Assembly: GCF_026625885.1 (NCBI RefSeq)
Contig: NZ_CP113068.1
Coordinates: forward strand, 6,138,001 to 6,202,000
Length of the DNA stretch: 64,000 nucleotides
Source of the DNA: Roseateles sp. SL47
GTDB taxonomy: Bacteria > Pseudomonadota > Gammaproteobacteria > Burkholderiales > Burkholderiaceae_C
Reading direction: 5' to 3'
Shown in pieces: positions 17,748 through 26,649 of the stretch. The notes under the pieces were generated by a model. It was not told where the DNA came from. It made no database searches and saw only the letters and a list, made by a program, of their open reading frames with translations. A program made the translations under genes and the position numbers. Numbering within the stretch: position 1 is the first letter of the stretch; every line of letters starts with the position of its first letter.

Positions 17748-18269
17748 ATGAGCACCGCAAAGTCCCCTCGTCCGATGACCCGCAATGCGCGGGAGCTGGC
17801 CTTGCTGCAGTTGGGCGCCAGCCTGCCCATCCTGGAACGGGCCTATCGGGCCACCGCCAATCAGGCCATGGCCGGCCTCGGCGTTTCCCAGGCCATGGCC
17901 TGGCCCCTGGTGATGATCGGCCGTCAGGGCGATGGCCTGCGCCAAGGAGTGTTGGCCGACCTGGTGGGCATCGAAGGGCCGTCACTGACCCGGACCCTGG
18001 ACCAGTTGGTCGAAGCAGGTTTTGTGGAACGGCGTGAAGACCCGGAAGACCGCCGCGCCAAAACGCTCTACCTCACGGACGCCGGTAGCGCCGCCTGCGA
18101 GCAGATCGAGACCATCCTGCGGGACCTGCGCAATGAGGTCTACGCGGGCGTGACCGATGCCGATATCGAAGCCACGCTGCGGGTGTTCACCGCCCTTCAG
18201 CAACGCCTGGGTTGCCCCTCCCCCATCGTGCCGCCGCGTGCCGCCAAACGGATGCCGCAACGTCCATGA
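17748..18269 (+). CDS. MarR family transcriptional repressor
   Basis: A 173-residue regulator with the MarR winged helix: LADLVGIEGPSLTRTLDQLVEAGFVERREDPEDRRAKTLYLTDAG, split here by its recognition helix (SLTRTLDQL) and the basic wing with the conserved DRR. It should repress the efflux genes it heads and release DNA when an aromatic or phenolic ligand binds, as MarR/EmrR/SlyA proteins do. ATG 17748 is preferred to ATG 17739 because the -10-like box at 17735-17740 would place transcription start at about 17748; no Shine-Dalgarno is visible, so a leaderless mRNA is possible. The stop overlaps the FUSC start in ATGA. Confidence 0.88.
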   Translation: MSTAKSPRPMTRNARELALLQLGASLPILERAYRATANQAMAGLGVSQAMAWPLVMIGRQGDGLRQGVLADLVGIEGPSLTRTLDQLVEAGFVERREDPEDRRAKTLYLTDAGSAACEQIETILRDLRNEVYAGVTDADIEATLRVFTALQQRLGCPSPIVPPRAAKRMPQRP

Positions 18270-20413
18270 AGCCACCTGCCCTGCCCGCCCTCATCCGCTT
18301 CAGCCAGGCCGAGTGGCTGTTCTCCATCAAGGCCTTTGCCGCCGCCATGCTGGCCGTCTTCCTGGCCAACTGGGCCGGCCAGCCACGCCCGTTCTGGGCC
18401 ATGATGACCGCCTATATCGTGGCGCATCCGCTGGCTGGCGCAGTGCGGTCCAAGGCAATGTACCGCTTTGTCGGCACACTGGTGGGGAGCAGCGCAGCCG
18501 TGCTGCTGGTGCCACGATTTGCCAATGCGCCAGAACTGCTGAGCCTGGCCCTGGCACTGTGGGTCGGCACCTGCCTGTGCCTGTCACTGCGTGACCGCAC
18601 TCCGCGCGCCTACGCTTTCATGCTGGCCGGCTATACCGCCGCGCTGATCGGTTTCCCGTCAGTAGACACCCCCCTGAATATGTTCGACTCCGGCGTGGCT
18701 CGCGTCGAAGAAATCGCACTGGGCATTCTGTCAGCAACACTGGTGCACAGCCTCGTGCTGCCCAACGGGCTGGCCGCCAGCGTGCTGGGCCTGCTGGACC
18801 GCACCCTGGGCGACACCCGCGCCTGGCTATCCGATCTCACCGCGCGGCGTGATGGTGGCGCGGACCGCCGCCGTGTCGCGGGCGACATCACCCAGTTGCG
18901 CCTGCTCAGCACCCACATCCCCTTTGACACAAGCCATCTGCGCTGGACCGCCGATGCGGTGCACGACATGCAAGACCAAGTGGCTGCACTGACGCCGCAA
19001 CTGTCGGCCGTGGAAGACCGGCTGAAAGCCCTGGAGCAAGCGGAGGGCGGTCTCTCTCCCGACATCACCACGCTGCTGGCCCAGGTGGCCGATTGGATCG
19101 CCCTGTCGCCCGCCGAAGCACAGACCCGGTGGCCGGACCTGCAGTCGGCGCTGGACCTGTTGGGGCAGGACCCGTTGGGGCAGGACAGCCACCCCAGCGC
19201 CGCCAGCGCCGCCAACCCCACGGGCCCCTGGAATCACCTGCTCCGCCTCGCCCTGGCCGAACGCCTGGAGCGTCTGCTGAGCAGCTGGCTGGAATGCGTG
19301 CAGCTGCGCGCCGACATCGACCACGGTCTCAGTGGCGCCCCCATGCCCAGCCGCGCCCGCCCGGCGCTCTCCGGCCCGCGGCTGCACATCGACCTCGGCA
19401 TGGCCGCGCTGTCGGGCGCGGCGGCGGTGGTGGCCATCCTTGTCTGCTGTGCCTTCTGGATCCTGACCGGCTGGCCGATGGGCTCCGCCGCCGCCATGAT
19501 GGCGGCCATCTTCTGCTGCTTCTTCGCCGGCATGGACGATCCGGTACCAGCCATCAACGGCTTCCTGAAGTGGACCGTGTTGTCGATGCCGGTGAGCGCC
19601 TTGTATGTGCTGGTGCTGCTGCCACTGGTGCAGGACATCTGGACGCTGGTGCTGGTGTGCGCCCCCGTCTTCCTGGTGGCCGGCTGCTTTGTCGCCCGGC
19701 CCGCCACCATGGGCGCGGCACTGCCCTTTGTGTTGGGTGTGGCCGGCACGCTGGCAATGCATGACACGTCCCAGGCGGACCTGCCCGCGTTCCTGAATTC
19801 CATGCTGGGCCAACTGGCCGGTGTGTTTGTCGCCTCCCGCGTGACCCGATTGATGCGGTCGGTGGGGGCGGACTGGAGCGCCCGCCGCATCCAGCGCGCC
19901 ACCTGGCGAGAGCTGGAAGACCTGGCTCGTTTGCCTCGCTCGGTCAACCGCAGCCAGGCCTACCTGCTGCGCATGCTGGACCGCATCGCCCTGCTGGCCC
20001 CTCGTGTCGCCCAGGCGGGTGGCACCGTGCCAGGTGTGCCCACCGACGATGCCTTGCGGGACCTGCGCCTGGGGGCCGACCTCGTCCTGTTGCAGGCGCT
20101 GCGCGACCAATGGCCATCGCTGGCCATCAAGCCCTTGCTGACAGGGCTGGCGGATTGGCAGGCCCAGCGCAGCGCCGGGGTGTTTGAAGCGCCTCCTGTG
20201 GCGCTGCTGACGTGCATCGATGACGCGCTTCGCCGCCTGCTGGCGGTCTGCCCGGCCGGCACACGCTGGCCGTCGTCGGCGCGGGCCTCGGCAAGTGCCC
20301 TGCTGGGCCTTCGCCGCAATCTGTTCCCGGACGCTCCCGCTGCCCACCTCATGGTCGAGCCGCCGCCTGCCGATCGTCCCGCCATCAACCCTCTGGAGGA
20401 GGCCCCGGCATGA
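18266..20413 (+). CDS. FUSC family inner-membrane exporter (AaeB-like)
   Basis: A 715-residue protein with two fusaric-acid-resistance modules: about five to six transmembrane helices at residues 15-165, a cytoplasmic helical region to about 385, a second set of helices (about 390-545) and a C-terminal cytoplasmic domain. The front (FSIKAFAAAMLAVFLANWAG and PFWAMMTAYIVAHPLAGAVR) is typical of AaeB/FusC. With the DUF1656, HlyD and outer-membrane genes that follow it forms a tripartite pump for aromatic carboxylic acids or similar compounds. The ATG at 18266 overlaps the marR stop; an upstream open frame inside marR is not used. Confidence 0.92.
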   Translation: MKPPALPALIRFSQAEWLFSIKAFAAAMLAVFLANWAGQPRPFWAMMTAYIVAHPLAGAVRSKAMYRFVGTLVGSSAAVLLVPRFANAPELLSLALALWVGTCLCLSLRDRTPRAYAFMLAGYTAALIGFPSVDTPLNMFDSGVARVEEIALGILSATLVHSLVLPNGLAASVLGLLDRTLGDTRAWLSDLTARRDGGADRRRVAGDITQLRLLSTHIPFDTSHLRWTADAVHDMQDQVAALTPQLSAVEDRLKALEQAEGGLSPDITTLLAQVADWIALSPAEAQTRWPDLQSALDLLGQDPLGQDSHPSAASAANPTGPWNHLLRLALAERLERLLSSWLECVQLRADIDHGLSGAPMPSRARPALSGPRLHIDLGMAALSGAAAVVAILVCCAFWILTGWPMGSAAAMMAAIFCCFFAGMDDPVPAINGFLKWTVLSMPVSALYVLVLLPLVQDIWTLVLVCAPVFLVAGCFVARPATMGAALPFVLGVAGTLAMHDTSQADLPAFLNSMLGQLAGVFVASRVTRLMRSVGADWSARRIQRATWRELEDLARLPRSVNRSQAYLLRMLDRIALLAPRVAQAGGTVPGVPTDDALRDLRLGADLVLLQALRDQWPSLAIKPLLTGLADWQAQRSAGVFEAPPVALLTCIDDALRRLLAVCPAGTRWPSSARASASALLGLRRNLFPDAPAAHLMVEPPPADRPAINPLEEAPA

Positions 20414-20649
20414 CCGGCGCTGTAGACGTATTCGGGCTCTATCTGCCCTGGCTGATGCCGCTGGCCTTCGCTGCGCTGCTGATGCTGTGGGGCGTTCGCC
20501 GCCTGCTGGCGCTGTGTGGCGCCTATCGCTGGATCTGGCATCCGGCGCTGTTCGATATGGCCCTGTACGTGCTGTTGCTGTGGGCCCTGAGCGGCATCTC
20601 TCAGCGGGCCGCACCTGCCGTGCTGCATTTCTTCTCGAATTTGAATTGA
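20410..20649 (+). CDS. DUF1656 (AaeX-like) small membrane protein
   Basis: A 79-residue protein with two transmembrane helices; VDVFGLYLPWLMPLAFAALL matches the AaeX/DUF1656 start, in which the conserved LYLPP-like segment precedes the first helix. Such proteins always accompany FUSC/HlyD pumps; their role in the complex is unclear. Translationally coupled to the FUSC gene by ATGA. Confidence 0.88.
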   Translation: MTGAVDVFGLYLPWLMPLAFAALLMLWGVRRLLALCGAYRWIWHPALFDMALYVLLLWALSGISQRAAPAVLHFFSNLN

Positions 20650-20667
20650 TCTGGATGATTGGTCGTC

Positions 20668-21834
20668 ATGACATCACTGCCCTCCTTCCTTCGTCCCCGT
20701 CGCCTGGCGCCGTTTGTGGTCACCGTCCTGGTGGTGGGGGCTGCTGCCTGGGCCGCGATGCGCCTGTGGGACCGTTATGAACTCTCGCCCTGGACCCGTG
20801 ATGGCCGGGTGCGCGCCAACGTCGTGCAGATTGCGCCGGATGTTTCCGGCCTGGTCACCGCCGTGCCAGTGGGCGACAACCAGACCGTGGCGGCCGGCAC
20901 GCTGCTGTTCGAAGTGGACCGCGCCCGTTATGAACTGGCCCTGCGGCAGGCCCAGGCCCAGCTGTCCGCACAGAAGGTGGTGCTGGCGCAGGCCCGTCGC
21001 GAGTCCGACCGCAATACCGGCCTGGGCAACCTGATCTCCCAGGAAGTGCGCGAGCAGACACGCAGCCGCGCCGAACAGGCACGGGCGGCTGTGGCGCAGG
21101 CCGAGGTGGCGGTGGAAGCGGCCCGGCTGAATCTGGAACGGGCACTGGTGCGGGCCCCCTCCTCCGGCACCATCACCAATTTCGACCTGCGCCAGGGCGC
21201 TTATGCGTCGGCCGGACATCCGGTGCTGGCGCTGGTGGACGAGCAGTCGCTCTACGTGGAGGGCTACTTCGAGGAAACCAAGCTGGCGCGTATCCATGTG
21301 GGCGACCCGGTGCACGTGCTGCCGATGGGTGCAGCCCGTCCGCTGAGTGGGCATGTGGAAAGCTTTGCCGCCGGCATTGCGGACCGCGACCGCAGCACCA
21401 GCACCAATCTGCTGCCCAGCGTGAACCCCAGCTTCAACTGGGTGCGTCTGCCGCAGCGAGTACCGGTGCGGGTGAAGCTGGACCCGCTGCCCGCCGGTGA
21501 GCGCCTGGTGGCGGGACAAACGGTCACGGTGCAGGTGATGCCCGCTCAGGCTGGGTCTGGTGCGCGCACAGCAACGGCGAATGCTTCGGCAAAGGCAACG
21601 GCAACGGCACCCGCTACAGCGGGTACAGCGGGTACAGCGGGTACAGGGGGTACAGGGGGTACAGGGGGTACAGGGGGTACAGGGGGTACAGGGGGTACAG
21701 GGGGTACAGGGGGTACAGGGGGTACAGCGGGTACAGGGGGTACAGCGGCTACAGCGGGGACAGCGGCTACGGATAAGGACACCGCCAGGGCGGGGCCGGT
21801 CCACACGACGGCACAGGCGGGGCAGAAGTCATGA
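20668..21834 (+). CDS. HlyD/AaeA-type periplasmic adaptor with repetitive tail
   Basis: A 388-residue membrane-fusion protein: one N-terminal transmembrane helix (about 13-32), then [17 protein letters not shown] and [17 protein letters not shown] (lipoyl half motifs), a helical hairpin to about 160, the second lipoyl half ([11 protein letters not shown]), and a beta barrel ([19 protein letters not shown]) ending near residue 292. This bridges the FUSC pump to the outer-membrane factor. The last 95 residues are unusual: Ala/Thr/Gly low complexity encoded by a 9-bp minisatellite giving repeated GTG/GTA triplets of residues. The ATG at 20668 is used rather than the TTG at 20659. Its end overlaps the next gene by 4 bases. 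Confidence 0.92.
   Translation: MTSLPSFLRPRRLAPFVVTVLVVGAAAWAAMRLWDRYELSPWTRDGRVRANVVQIAPDVSGLVTAVPVGDNQTVAAGTLLFEVDRARYELALRQAQAQLSAQKVVLAQARRESDRNTGLGNLISQEVREQTRSRAEQARAAVAQAEVAVEAARLNLERALVRAPSSGTITNFDLRQGAYASAGHPVLALVDEQSLYVEGYFEETKLARIHVGDPVHVLPMGAARPLSGHVESFAAGIADRDRSTSTNLLPSVNPSFNWVRLPQRVPVRVKLDPLPAGERLVAGQTVTVQVMPAQAGSGARTATANASAKATATAPATAGTAGTAGTGGTGGTGGTGGTGGTGGTGGTGGTGGTAGTGGTAATAGTAATDKDTARAGPVHTTAQAGQKS
21613..21765 (+). repeat. 9-bp minisatellite, 17 units, inside the adaptor gene
   Basis: Seventeen consecutive 9-bp units; nine in the middle (21640-21720) are identical ggtacaggg, flanked by variants ggtacagcg and gctacagcg. The unit keeps the reading frame, so changes in copy number would lengthen or shorten the Gly-Thr tail without breaking the gene. 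Confidence 0.97.
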
Positions 21835-23342
21835 AGCAACGCCCGTCCGCCCTCGCCCGGCTCGCCACGGGTGCGTCCGTCCTGGCGTTGGCCGCGCTGC
21901 TGGCCGCCTGCGCCAGCGCACCCAAAGGCCCCAACTATCAAGTGCCGGCCAATGCCGTCATCCAGAACCCGCATGCCGCCGAGCCCTTCCGCGAGCAGAC
22001 ACGGGCCGCTGCCGAACCCGGGCCTGCGCCCTTTGCAGCAGAGCCGCTACCTCCGCATTGGTGGCGCCTGTTCAACGACAGCCGCCTGGATGCGCTGGTG
22101 CAAAAGGCACTGGCCCGCAACACCGATCTCCTTCAGGCGGCCGCCCATCTCGAACAGGTCCAGGCCCTGGAGACGGAAGTGTCCGGCGCGGAGAAGCCCA
22201 GCATCAACGTGAATGCGGCGCCCTACTACGGCCACCCGTCCGGCACGTCGATGATCAAGAAGGACTACGTGCCCCCAGACAGCTTCCGTTATTCCGGCAG
22301 TGTCGGCGTCTCCTATCAGCTGGACCTGTTTGGACAGATCCGCCGCGCGGTGGAATCTTCCCAGGCCAGCACCGAAGCCGCTGTGGCCGCGCTGGATCTG
22401 GTCAAGGTGAATGTGGCCGCCAGTACCACACGGGCCTATGCAGAGGCCTGTGCCACCGGTCAGCGGCTGGAGACCGCGCAGCATTCGGTGGAGCTGCAGC
22501 GCCAGGCCCTGGATCTCACCGAACGGCTGCAGCACGCCGGCCGGGTCGGTGAGATGGATGCCGCGCGGGCGCGCAGCCAACTGGAGCAGTTGCAGGCCGC
22601 CCTGCCTCCCCTGCTGGCGCAGCGGCAGTCGGCACTTTATCGGCTGGCCACGCTGACCGGCGACCTGCCGGAGCAGTTCCCGCAGGAGTTGGCGCAATGC
22701 CATGAGCCGCCCCGCATCACGGGCACCATCCCGGTGGGCGATGGCGCGGCCCTGCTGCGCCGCCGTCCGGACATTCGTCAGGCTGAGCGCGAACTGCATG
22801 CCGCCACTGCACATATTGGGATGGCCATCGCAGACCGTTATCCCAAGATCAGCCTGGGCCTGTCCGCCGGCTCCGGGCCCAGCACCTTCTCCCGCTTCGG
22901 GCGCTCGGAGTCGCTCAGCTTCAGCCTGGGCCCATTGATTTCCTGGTCCCTGCCCAACAATGGCGTGGCGGATGCTCGCATTGCACAAGCCGAGGCCTCG
23001 ACCCGGCAAAGTGCCGCGCGCTTTGATGGGGTGGTGCTGAATGCGCTGCGGGAAACCGAGACGGCCCTGAACCAGTACGCCCGGGAACTGGACCGCCGCG
23101 CGGCCCTGCAACGCTCCCGCGATGCCGCCGCCGTGGTGGCGGATCAGGCGCGGCGGCTGTACAAGGCCGGCAAGGTGGGTTATCTCGATGCGCTCGATGC
23201 CGAGCGGGCCCTGGCGGGCAGCGATGCGACGCTGGCGGCCTCGGAGGCCACCTTGATCGATGAGCAGGTGCAGCTGTTCCTGGCGCTGGGCGGTGGATGG
23301 GAAGCGCCCCCACCCACCACCGCAGCGGCGCAGGCCCATTGA
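21831..23342 (+). CDS. NodT-family outer-membrane efflux lipoprotein
   Basis: A 503-residue TolC/OprM-type channel. Signal peptide with lipobox LLAAC (Cys26), then [24 protein letters not shown], the NodT start, followed by two outer-membrane-efflux repeats rich in helices ([36 protein letters not shown] in the middle; [18 protein letters not shown] near the end). It is the exit duct of the tripartite pump encoded by the operon. Starts by ATGA overlap with the adaptor gene. Its stop codon directly abuts the stop of the convergent lipoprotein gene with no base between. Confidence 0.93.
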   Translation: MKQRPSALARLATGASVLALAALLAACASAPKGPNYQVPANAVIQNPHAAEPFREQTRAAAEPGPAPFAAEPLPPHWWRLFNDSRLDALVQKALARNTDLLQAAAHLEQVQALETEVSGAEKPSINVNAAPYYGHPSGTSMIKKDYVPPDSFRYSGSVGVSYQLDLFGQIRRAVESSQASTEAAVAALDLVKVNVAASTTRAYAEACATGQRLETAQHSVELQRQALDLTERLQHAGRVGEMDAARARSQLEQLQAALPPLLAQRQSALYRLATLTGDLPEQFPQELAQCHEPPRITGTIPVGDGAALLRRRPDIRQAERELHAATAHIGMAIADRYPKISLGLSAGSGPSTFSRFGRSESLSFSLGPLISWSLPNNGVADARIAQAEASTRQSAARFDGVVLNALRETETALNQYARELDRRAALQRSRDAAAVVADQARRLYKAGKVGYLDALDAERALAGSDATLAASEATLIDEQVQLFLALGGGWEAPPPTTAAAQAH

Positions 23343-25799
23343 TCAGGGATAACTGATCGTCAGCTTGTAGGGCACCGTGGCGCTGGAACCCGCGTAGGCC
23401 TGCACCTTGATGTAGACCGTCTGCGCGGCGCTGCCATTCTGATAGGTCAGGGACTCCGCACTGGTGCCGCCTTCCGAGCGGGCCAGACCCGCGCCGGTGC
23501 TGCTCACCACATAGAGGTCGTAGTCCACGCCCGTCGTGGTGGGGCCGGTCATGTCCACCCGCAGACGCTGATTGGCCGCCAGGGTGAGCTTGAAGTAGTC
23601 CTTGTCCGACGCCGTGCTGATGTAGCCGGACATCGACGTGCGGCTGCCCACCACATTGGCCGTCGCAATGGTGCCGTTGGGCTCCACTTCGTCACCCGCA
23701 TTGACCGCATTGCTGACGTTGAAGCTCACCGCCGCCGAGGTGGTGGTGTTGCCTGCGGCGTCATAGGCCTTGGCCACCAGGTTGTGGCTGCCATTGGCCA
23801 GTAGCGTCGAGTTCACGGCCAGGGTGTAGGGGGACGCGGTGACCGTGTCCTTCAACACGCCATCCAGCCAGAACTCCACCTTGCTCACACCCACGTTGTC
23901 CGCAGCGGACGCGTTGAAAGTGATGGTGCCGGAGCTGCCCGAGACGGTGGCGCTGACCGTCGGCGGGGTGGTGTCGCCGCCCTGCACGCCCTGGTTGACC
24001 CAGATCGGCGCGGACCACAGCACCTTGCCATCGTCCTGCGTGACCTTGGCGTAGTAGAAGTGCTTGCCGGTGGCCGGGGTGATGGTGGCCGTGGCCGTGT
24101 TGGCCAGCTGCGTCACCGTGCCATTGCGGCCCGGCACACCTTCCCAGATTTCGGTGGACACGACGGTGCGGCCATTGGGGTTGTAGAAGCCCACGTTCAG
24201 GCTGACCGATCCGCTGTTGTCAAAGCGTTCGCCCATGATCTTGCCATTCGCGCTGAAGATCAGCTGCGAGTACTTGTCCATGGTGGCAAACACACGGCGG
24301 GCCTTCAGGGCCTCCACCAGGCTGGCCTTGCTCAGCGCCGTGCCGGTGGGGATCAATACGGCCGTCCGGTTGGTGTAGCTGGCCCCCCAGTTGGCGCAGT
24401 GGTTGTCCTGGTTGGTGGCCGGTGCCACATGGAAGCCACGCTCCAGCAGCTTCTTCCAGGCCGTTTCGTAGGAGCTGCGGGACGTTTCCGTCTCGGTGGT
24501 GTTGGACGAGAACGCCGAGGTGTTCATCACCTCCGACATCACCATCACTTCGTCACCATCGGCGCTGTAGGCCATGTCGGTGCCGTTGATGATGAACTGG
24601 CCGGTGTCGTCCGGATGGTTGAACTGGCCGATCAGGCCCTGGGCGCGCATCACGGAATAAAGCGTGGCGTAATCGCTCTTGGCAATGTAGCGGTCACCAA
24701 ACAGCTCATTGCTGGCGTTGTATTCCCACGAGAACAGCTCATTGCTGTTGAAGATGTTCAGGTGGCCGCCATTGCTGATAACGCCCCATTCCATGCCGTA
24801 GAGCGCCAGGAAGCCCGGGTTCGCCGACGTGTAGTCGGCCGCGATGCTCAGGCCACGCTGATAGCGGGCCTTGGCCGCCGTTGCGCTGCCGGCGGTGTTG
24901 GTGCTGGACGAGCCGTCGAAGTAGTGGTTGTGGTCGGTGTTGGCAAAGAAGTCCAGGCCCACGTTCTTCGCGTACGGGAATGCGGCGTCCGGACCATACG
25001 CGCCGGTCTGCGCCGGCTGCGACGAACTGCAACTGCCGATGGCGCCGCCGCCGTCAGAGTCGTTGGTCTGGCCGTGGAAGCTGCCGTAGTACACGGTGTA
25101 AGGCCAGTTGCCGGCGCTCACCGACGCGGCCAGACCCCGCACGCGCTGGTTGGCTTCACCGTTGGCACCCACGGCCAGCGGGCGCAGCGTGCCCATGGCG
25201 ACGGCGGCGGGTTTGCCGACCGCAAAGTTCCAGCTCTGGGTCACCGGGCCGTGGCCGCTGGTCCCGATGCTGGTGAGGATTTCATTGAACCGGGCCTCGC
25301 CGCCCTCGGCCTTCAGCACCGTGCTGGCTGGCGCGCTCACCGCCACCAGGGTGGCGCTGTAGATGCCGCTGGTGGACGTGTCCCCCGGGCCGGACCAGTC
25401 CAGCTTGAGAGACTGCACATCGCCGGTGTAGGCCTCCACACCGGCCCAGGTCTTGACCACCGTGCCGGCCGGATTGCGCAGTTCCACGCGCCAGCCCAGC
25501 CAGGTGCCCGATGGGGCGCCGACATAGTCCAGGCTCACGGTGAAGCTGCGTGCGCCAGTGCCTTCCGCGCCGGTGAACGGCACATTCAGTGCGGCATCGA
25601 ACTCGTGGTGATCCGGATATTTGGCGGTGGCGTCGGCCGACAGTGCAGACGCGCGCTCTTCGCTGGCGGATGCAATGGTCACGGTCGTTTCAGCGTTGCG
25701 GCCGCCGCCGCAGGCCACCAGGGAGAGCGCCAGCAGGCTCAGGCCGCCGACCTGGGCCGCGCGTGCGGCGTGTTGGGACAAACGATGCAGGAATTCCAT
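23343..25799 (-). CDS. Exported PHP-domain lipoprotein with Ig-like and pre-peptidase C-terminal domains
   Basis: An 818-residue lipoprotein (lipobox SLVAC, Cys30). A beta-rich region (about 60-200) leads to a PHP/CehA-McbA-like metallo-phosphoesterase domain (about 235-530) with candidate metal ligands in FFANTDHNHYFDG, GQFNHPDD and NQDNHCANWG. A bacterial Ig-like domain (about 610-700, from TTPPTVSATVSG to the Asn-Val rich end) and a PPC-type beta sandwich (about 705-818, DEVEPNGTIATANVV, YISTASDKDYFKLTL) complete it. It likely hydrolyses a phosphate ester or related bond at the cell surface; the substrate is unknown. It follows the PEP-CTERM gene by 10 bp and is probably co-transcribed with it. 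Confidence 0.82.
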   Translation of the reverse strand: MEFLHRLSQHAARAAQVGGLSLLALSLVACGGGRNAETTVTIASASEERASALSADATAKYPDHHEFDAALNVPFTGAEGTGARSFTVSLDYVGAPSGTWLGWRVELRNPAGTVVKTWAGVEAYTGDVQSLKLDWSGPGDTSTSGIYSATLVAVSAPASTVLKAEGGEARFNEILTSIGTSGHGPVTQSWNFAVGKPAAVAMGTLRPLAVGANGEANQRVRGLAASVSAGNWPYTVYYGSFHGQTNDSDGGGAIGSCSSSQPAQTGAYGPDAAFPYAKNVGLDFFANTDHNHYFDGSSSTNTAGSATAAKARYQRGLSIAADYTSANPGFLALYGMEWGVISNGGHLNIFNSNELFSWEYNASNELFGDRYIAKSDYATLYSVMRAQGLIGQFNHPDDTGQFIINGTDMAYSADGDEVMVMSEVMNTSAFSSNTTETETSRSSYETAWKKLLERGFHVAPATNQDNHCANWGASYTNRTAVLIPTGTALSKASLVEALKARRVFATMDKYSQLIFSANGKIMGERFDNSGSVSLNVGFYNPNGRTVVSTEIWEGVPGRNGTVTQLANTATATITPATGKHFYYAKVTQDDGKVLWSAPIWVNQGVQGGDTTPPTVSATVSGSSGTITFNASAADNVGVSKVEFWLDGVLKDTVTASPYTLAVNSTLLANGSHNLVAKAYDAAGNTTTSAAVSFNVSNAVNAGDEVEPNGTIATANVVGSRTSMSGYISTASDKDYFKLTLAANQRLRVDMTGPTTTGVDYDLYVVSSTGAGLARSEGGTSAESLTYQNGSAAQTVYIKVQAYAGSSATVPYKLTISYP

Positions 25800-25809
25800 G
25801 TTGATCTCC

Positions 25810-26559
25810 TTATTCCGGGCGACGGCGACGTGCCACCAGACCCACAGCCCCCAAGCCCGCCAGCATCAGCGCATAGGAGCCCGGCTCCGGCACGGCGGGT
25901 GTGGGCACGTCGGCGACGATTTCGGTGCCGGTGAATCGGACCATGTCGTAGCGGATGGTGCCGCCCGTGCCGTAGGTGCTGGTGGTGCCGGCATAACTGC
26001 TGGTGCCGGGCGCAAAGATGCTGACCAGTCGCACCGCAAAGCTTTCGTTGTTGGCCACACCCAGCACCGACGAGAAGTCGAAGCTGATGCCGTTCACGAA
26101 GCTGCCCTGGCGGGTCATCTGATACGTTGTGGCCTCCAGCCAGCTTTCGCCATCCACCGTGTAGAGCAATTCGGTCCAGGCCGATGCGGTGGCGCTATTG
26201 CGCTGGTCGAAGCTGAACACGATGTTGTCGTAGCCGGTCGTGTCCACGCCGAACTGCACCCCATACACCCCGCTCTGCTTGCCTTGCGCCGCATAGTTGG
26301 CGGTGTTGAGCGCCTTGCCGTTGGTGATGTCGTCGCTGCTGCCGGTGGACGAGACGAACTGTGTCGTCAGCGTGGTGCTGCCGCTCAGGAAGGCGATGCT
26401 GGCGCCGTTCTGACTCAGGTCGTGTTTGGTGGTGCCTGGGTAGCCGCCATTGGCCGCATCAAAGGCGCCGTTGAAGTCCCATTCGGCCACCGTGGTCTGC
26501 GCCTGGACGCCGGTGGCAATGAAGGCGGCCAGTGCCAGCCATGCGGGTTTAAACACCAT
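25810..26559 (-). CDS. PEP-CTERM sorting domain protein
   Basis: A 249-residue exported protein: signal peptide ending in GVQAQ (about residue 20), a beta-rich domain (VAEWDFNGAF onwards) and the C-terminal sorting signal VPEPGSYALMLAGLGAVGLV followed by RRRRPE. The VPEP motif, hydrophobic helix and basic end are recognised by exosortase (XrtA-type), which must be encoded elsewhere. Such proteins are linked to exopolysaccharide and biofilm matrix. First gene of a two-gene operon with the PHP lipoprotein. Confidence 0.9.
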   Translation of the reverse strand: MVFKPAWLALAAFIATGVQAQTTVAEWDFNGAFDAANGGYPGTTKHDLSQNGASIAFLSGSTTLTTQFVSSTGSSDDITNGKALNTANYAAQGKQSGVYGVQFGVDTTGYDNIVFSFDQRNSATASAWTELLYTVDGESWLEATTYQMTRQGSFVNGISFDFSSVLGVANNESFAVRLVSIFAPGTSSYAGTTSTYGTGGTIRYDMVRFTGTEIVADVPTPAVPEPGSYALMLAGLGAVGLVARRRRPE

Positions 26560-26583
26560 CTGAATCTCCTACCCTTGACGAAT

Positions 26584-26649
26584 TTGCAGTGAATTCATTT
26601 GCGCAAACGTTTCCGGCTCGACGTTTCTACAAAACGAATTCCACTGCAA
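26584..26649. promoter_or_regulatory. LacI-type palindrome within a larger inverted repeat, upstream of the PEP-CTERM operon
   Basis: tttgcgcaaa (26598-26607) overlaps aaacgttt (26604-26611), giving gcgcaaacgtttccgg, close to the PurR/LacI-family operator form with a central CG. It is enclosed by a longer inverted repeat, ttgcagtgaattc at 26584-26596 against gaattccactgcaa at 26636-26649 (one extra base). Located 25-90 bp before the PEP-CTERM start codon, as expected for an operator. The repressor is not in the window. Confidence 0.55.

Noticed and set aside
18827..20614. 595-codon minus-strand frame over the FUSC gene
   Set aside because: Gln/Arg/His-rich shadow of the real gene; no start signal or domain.
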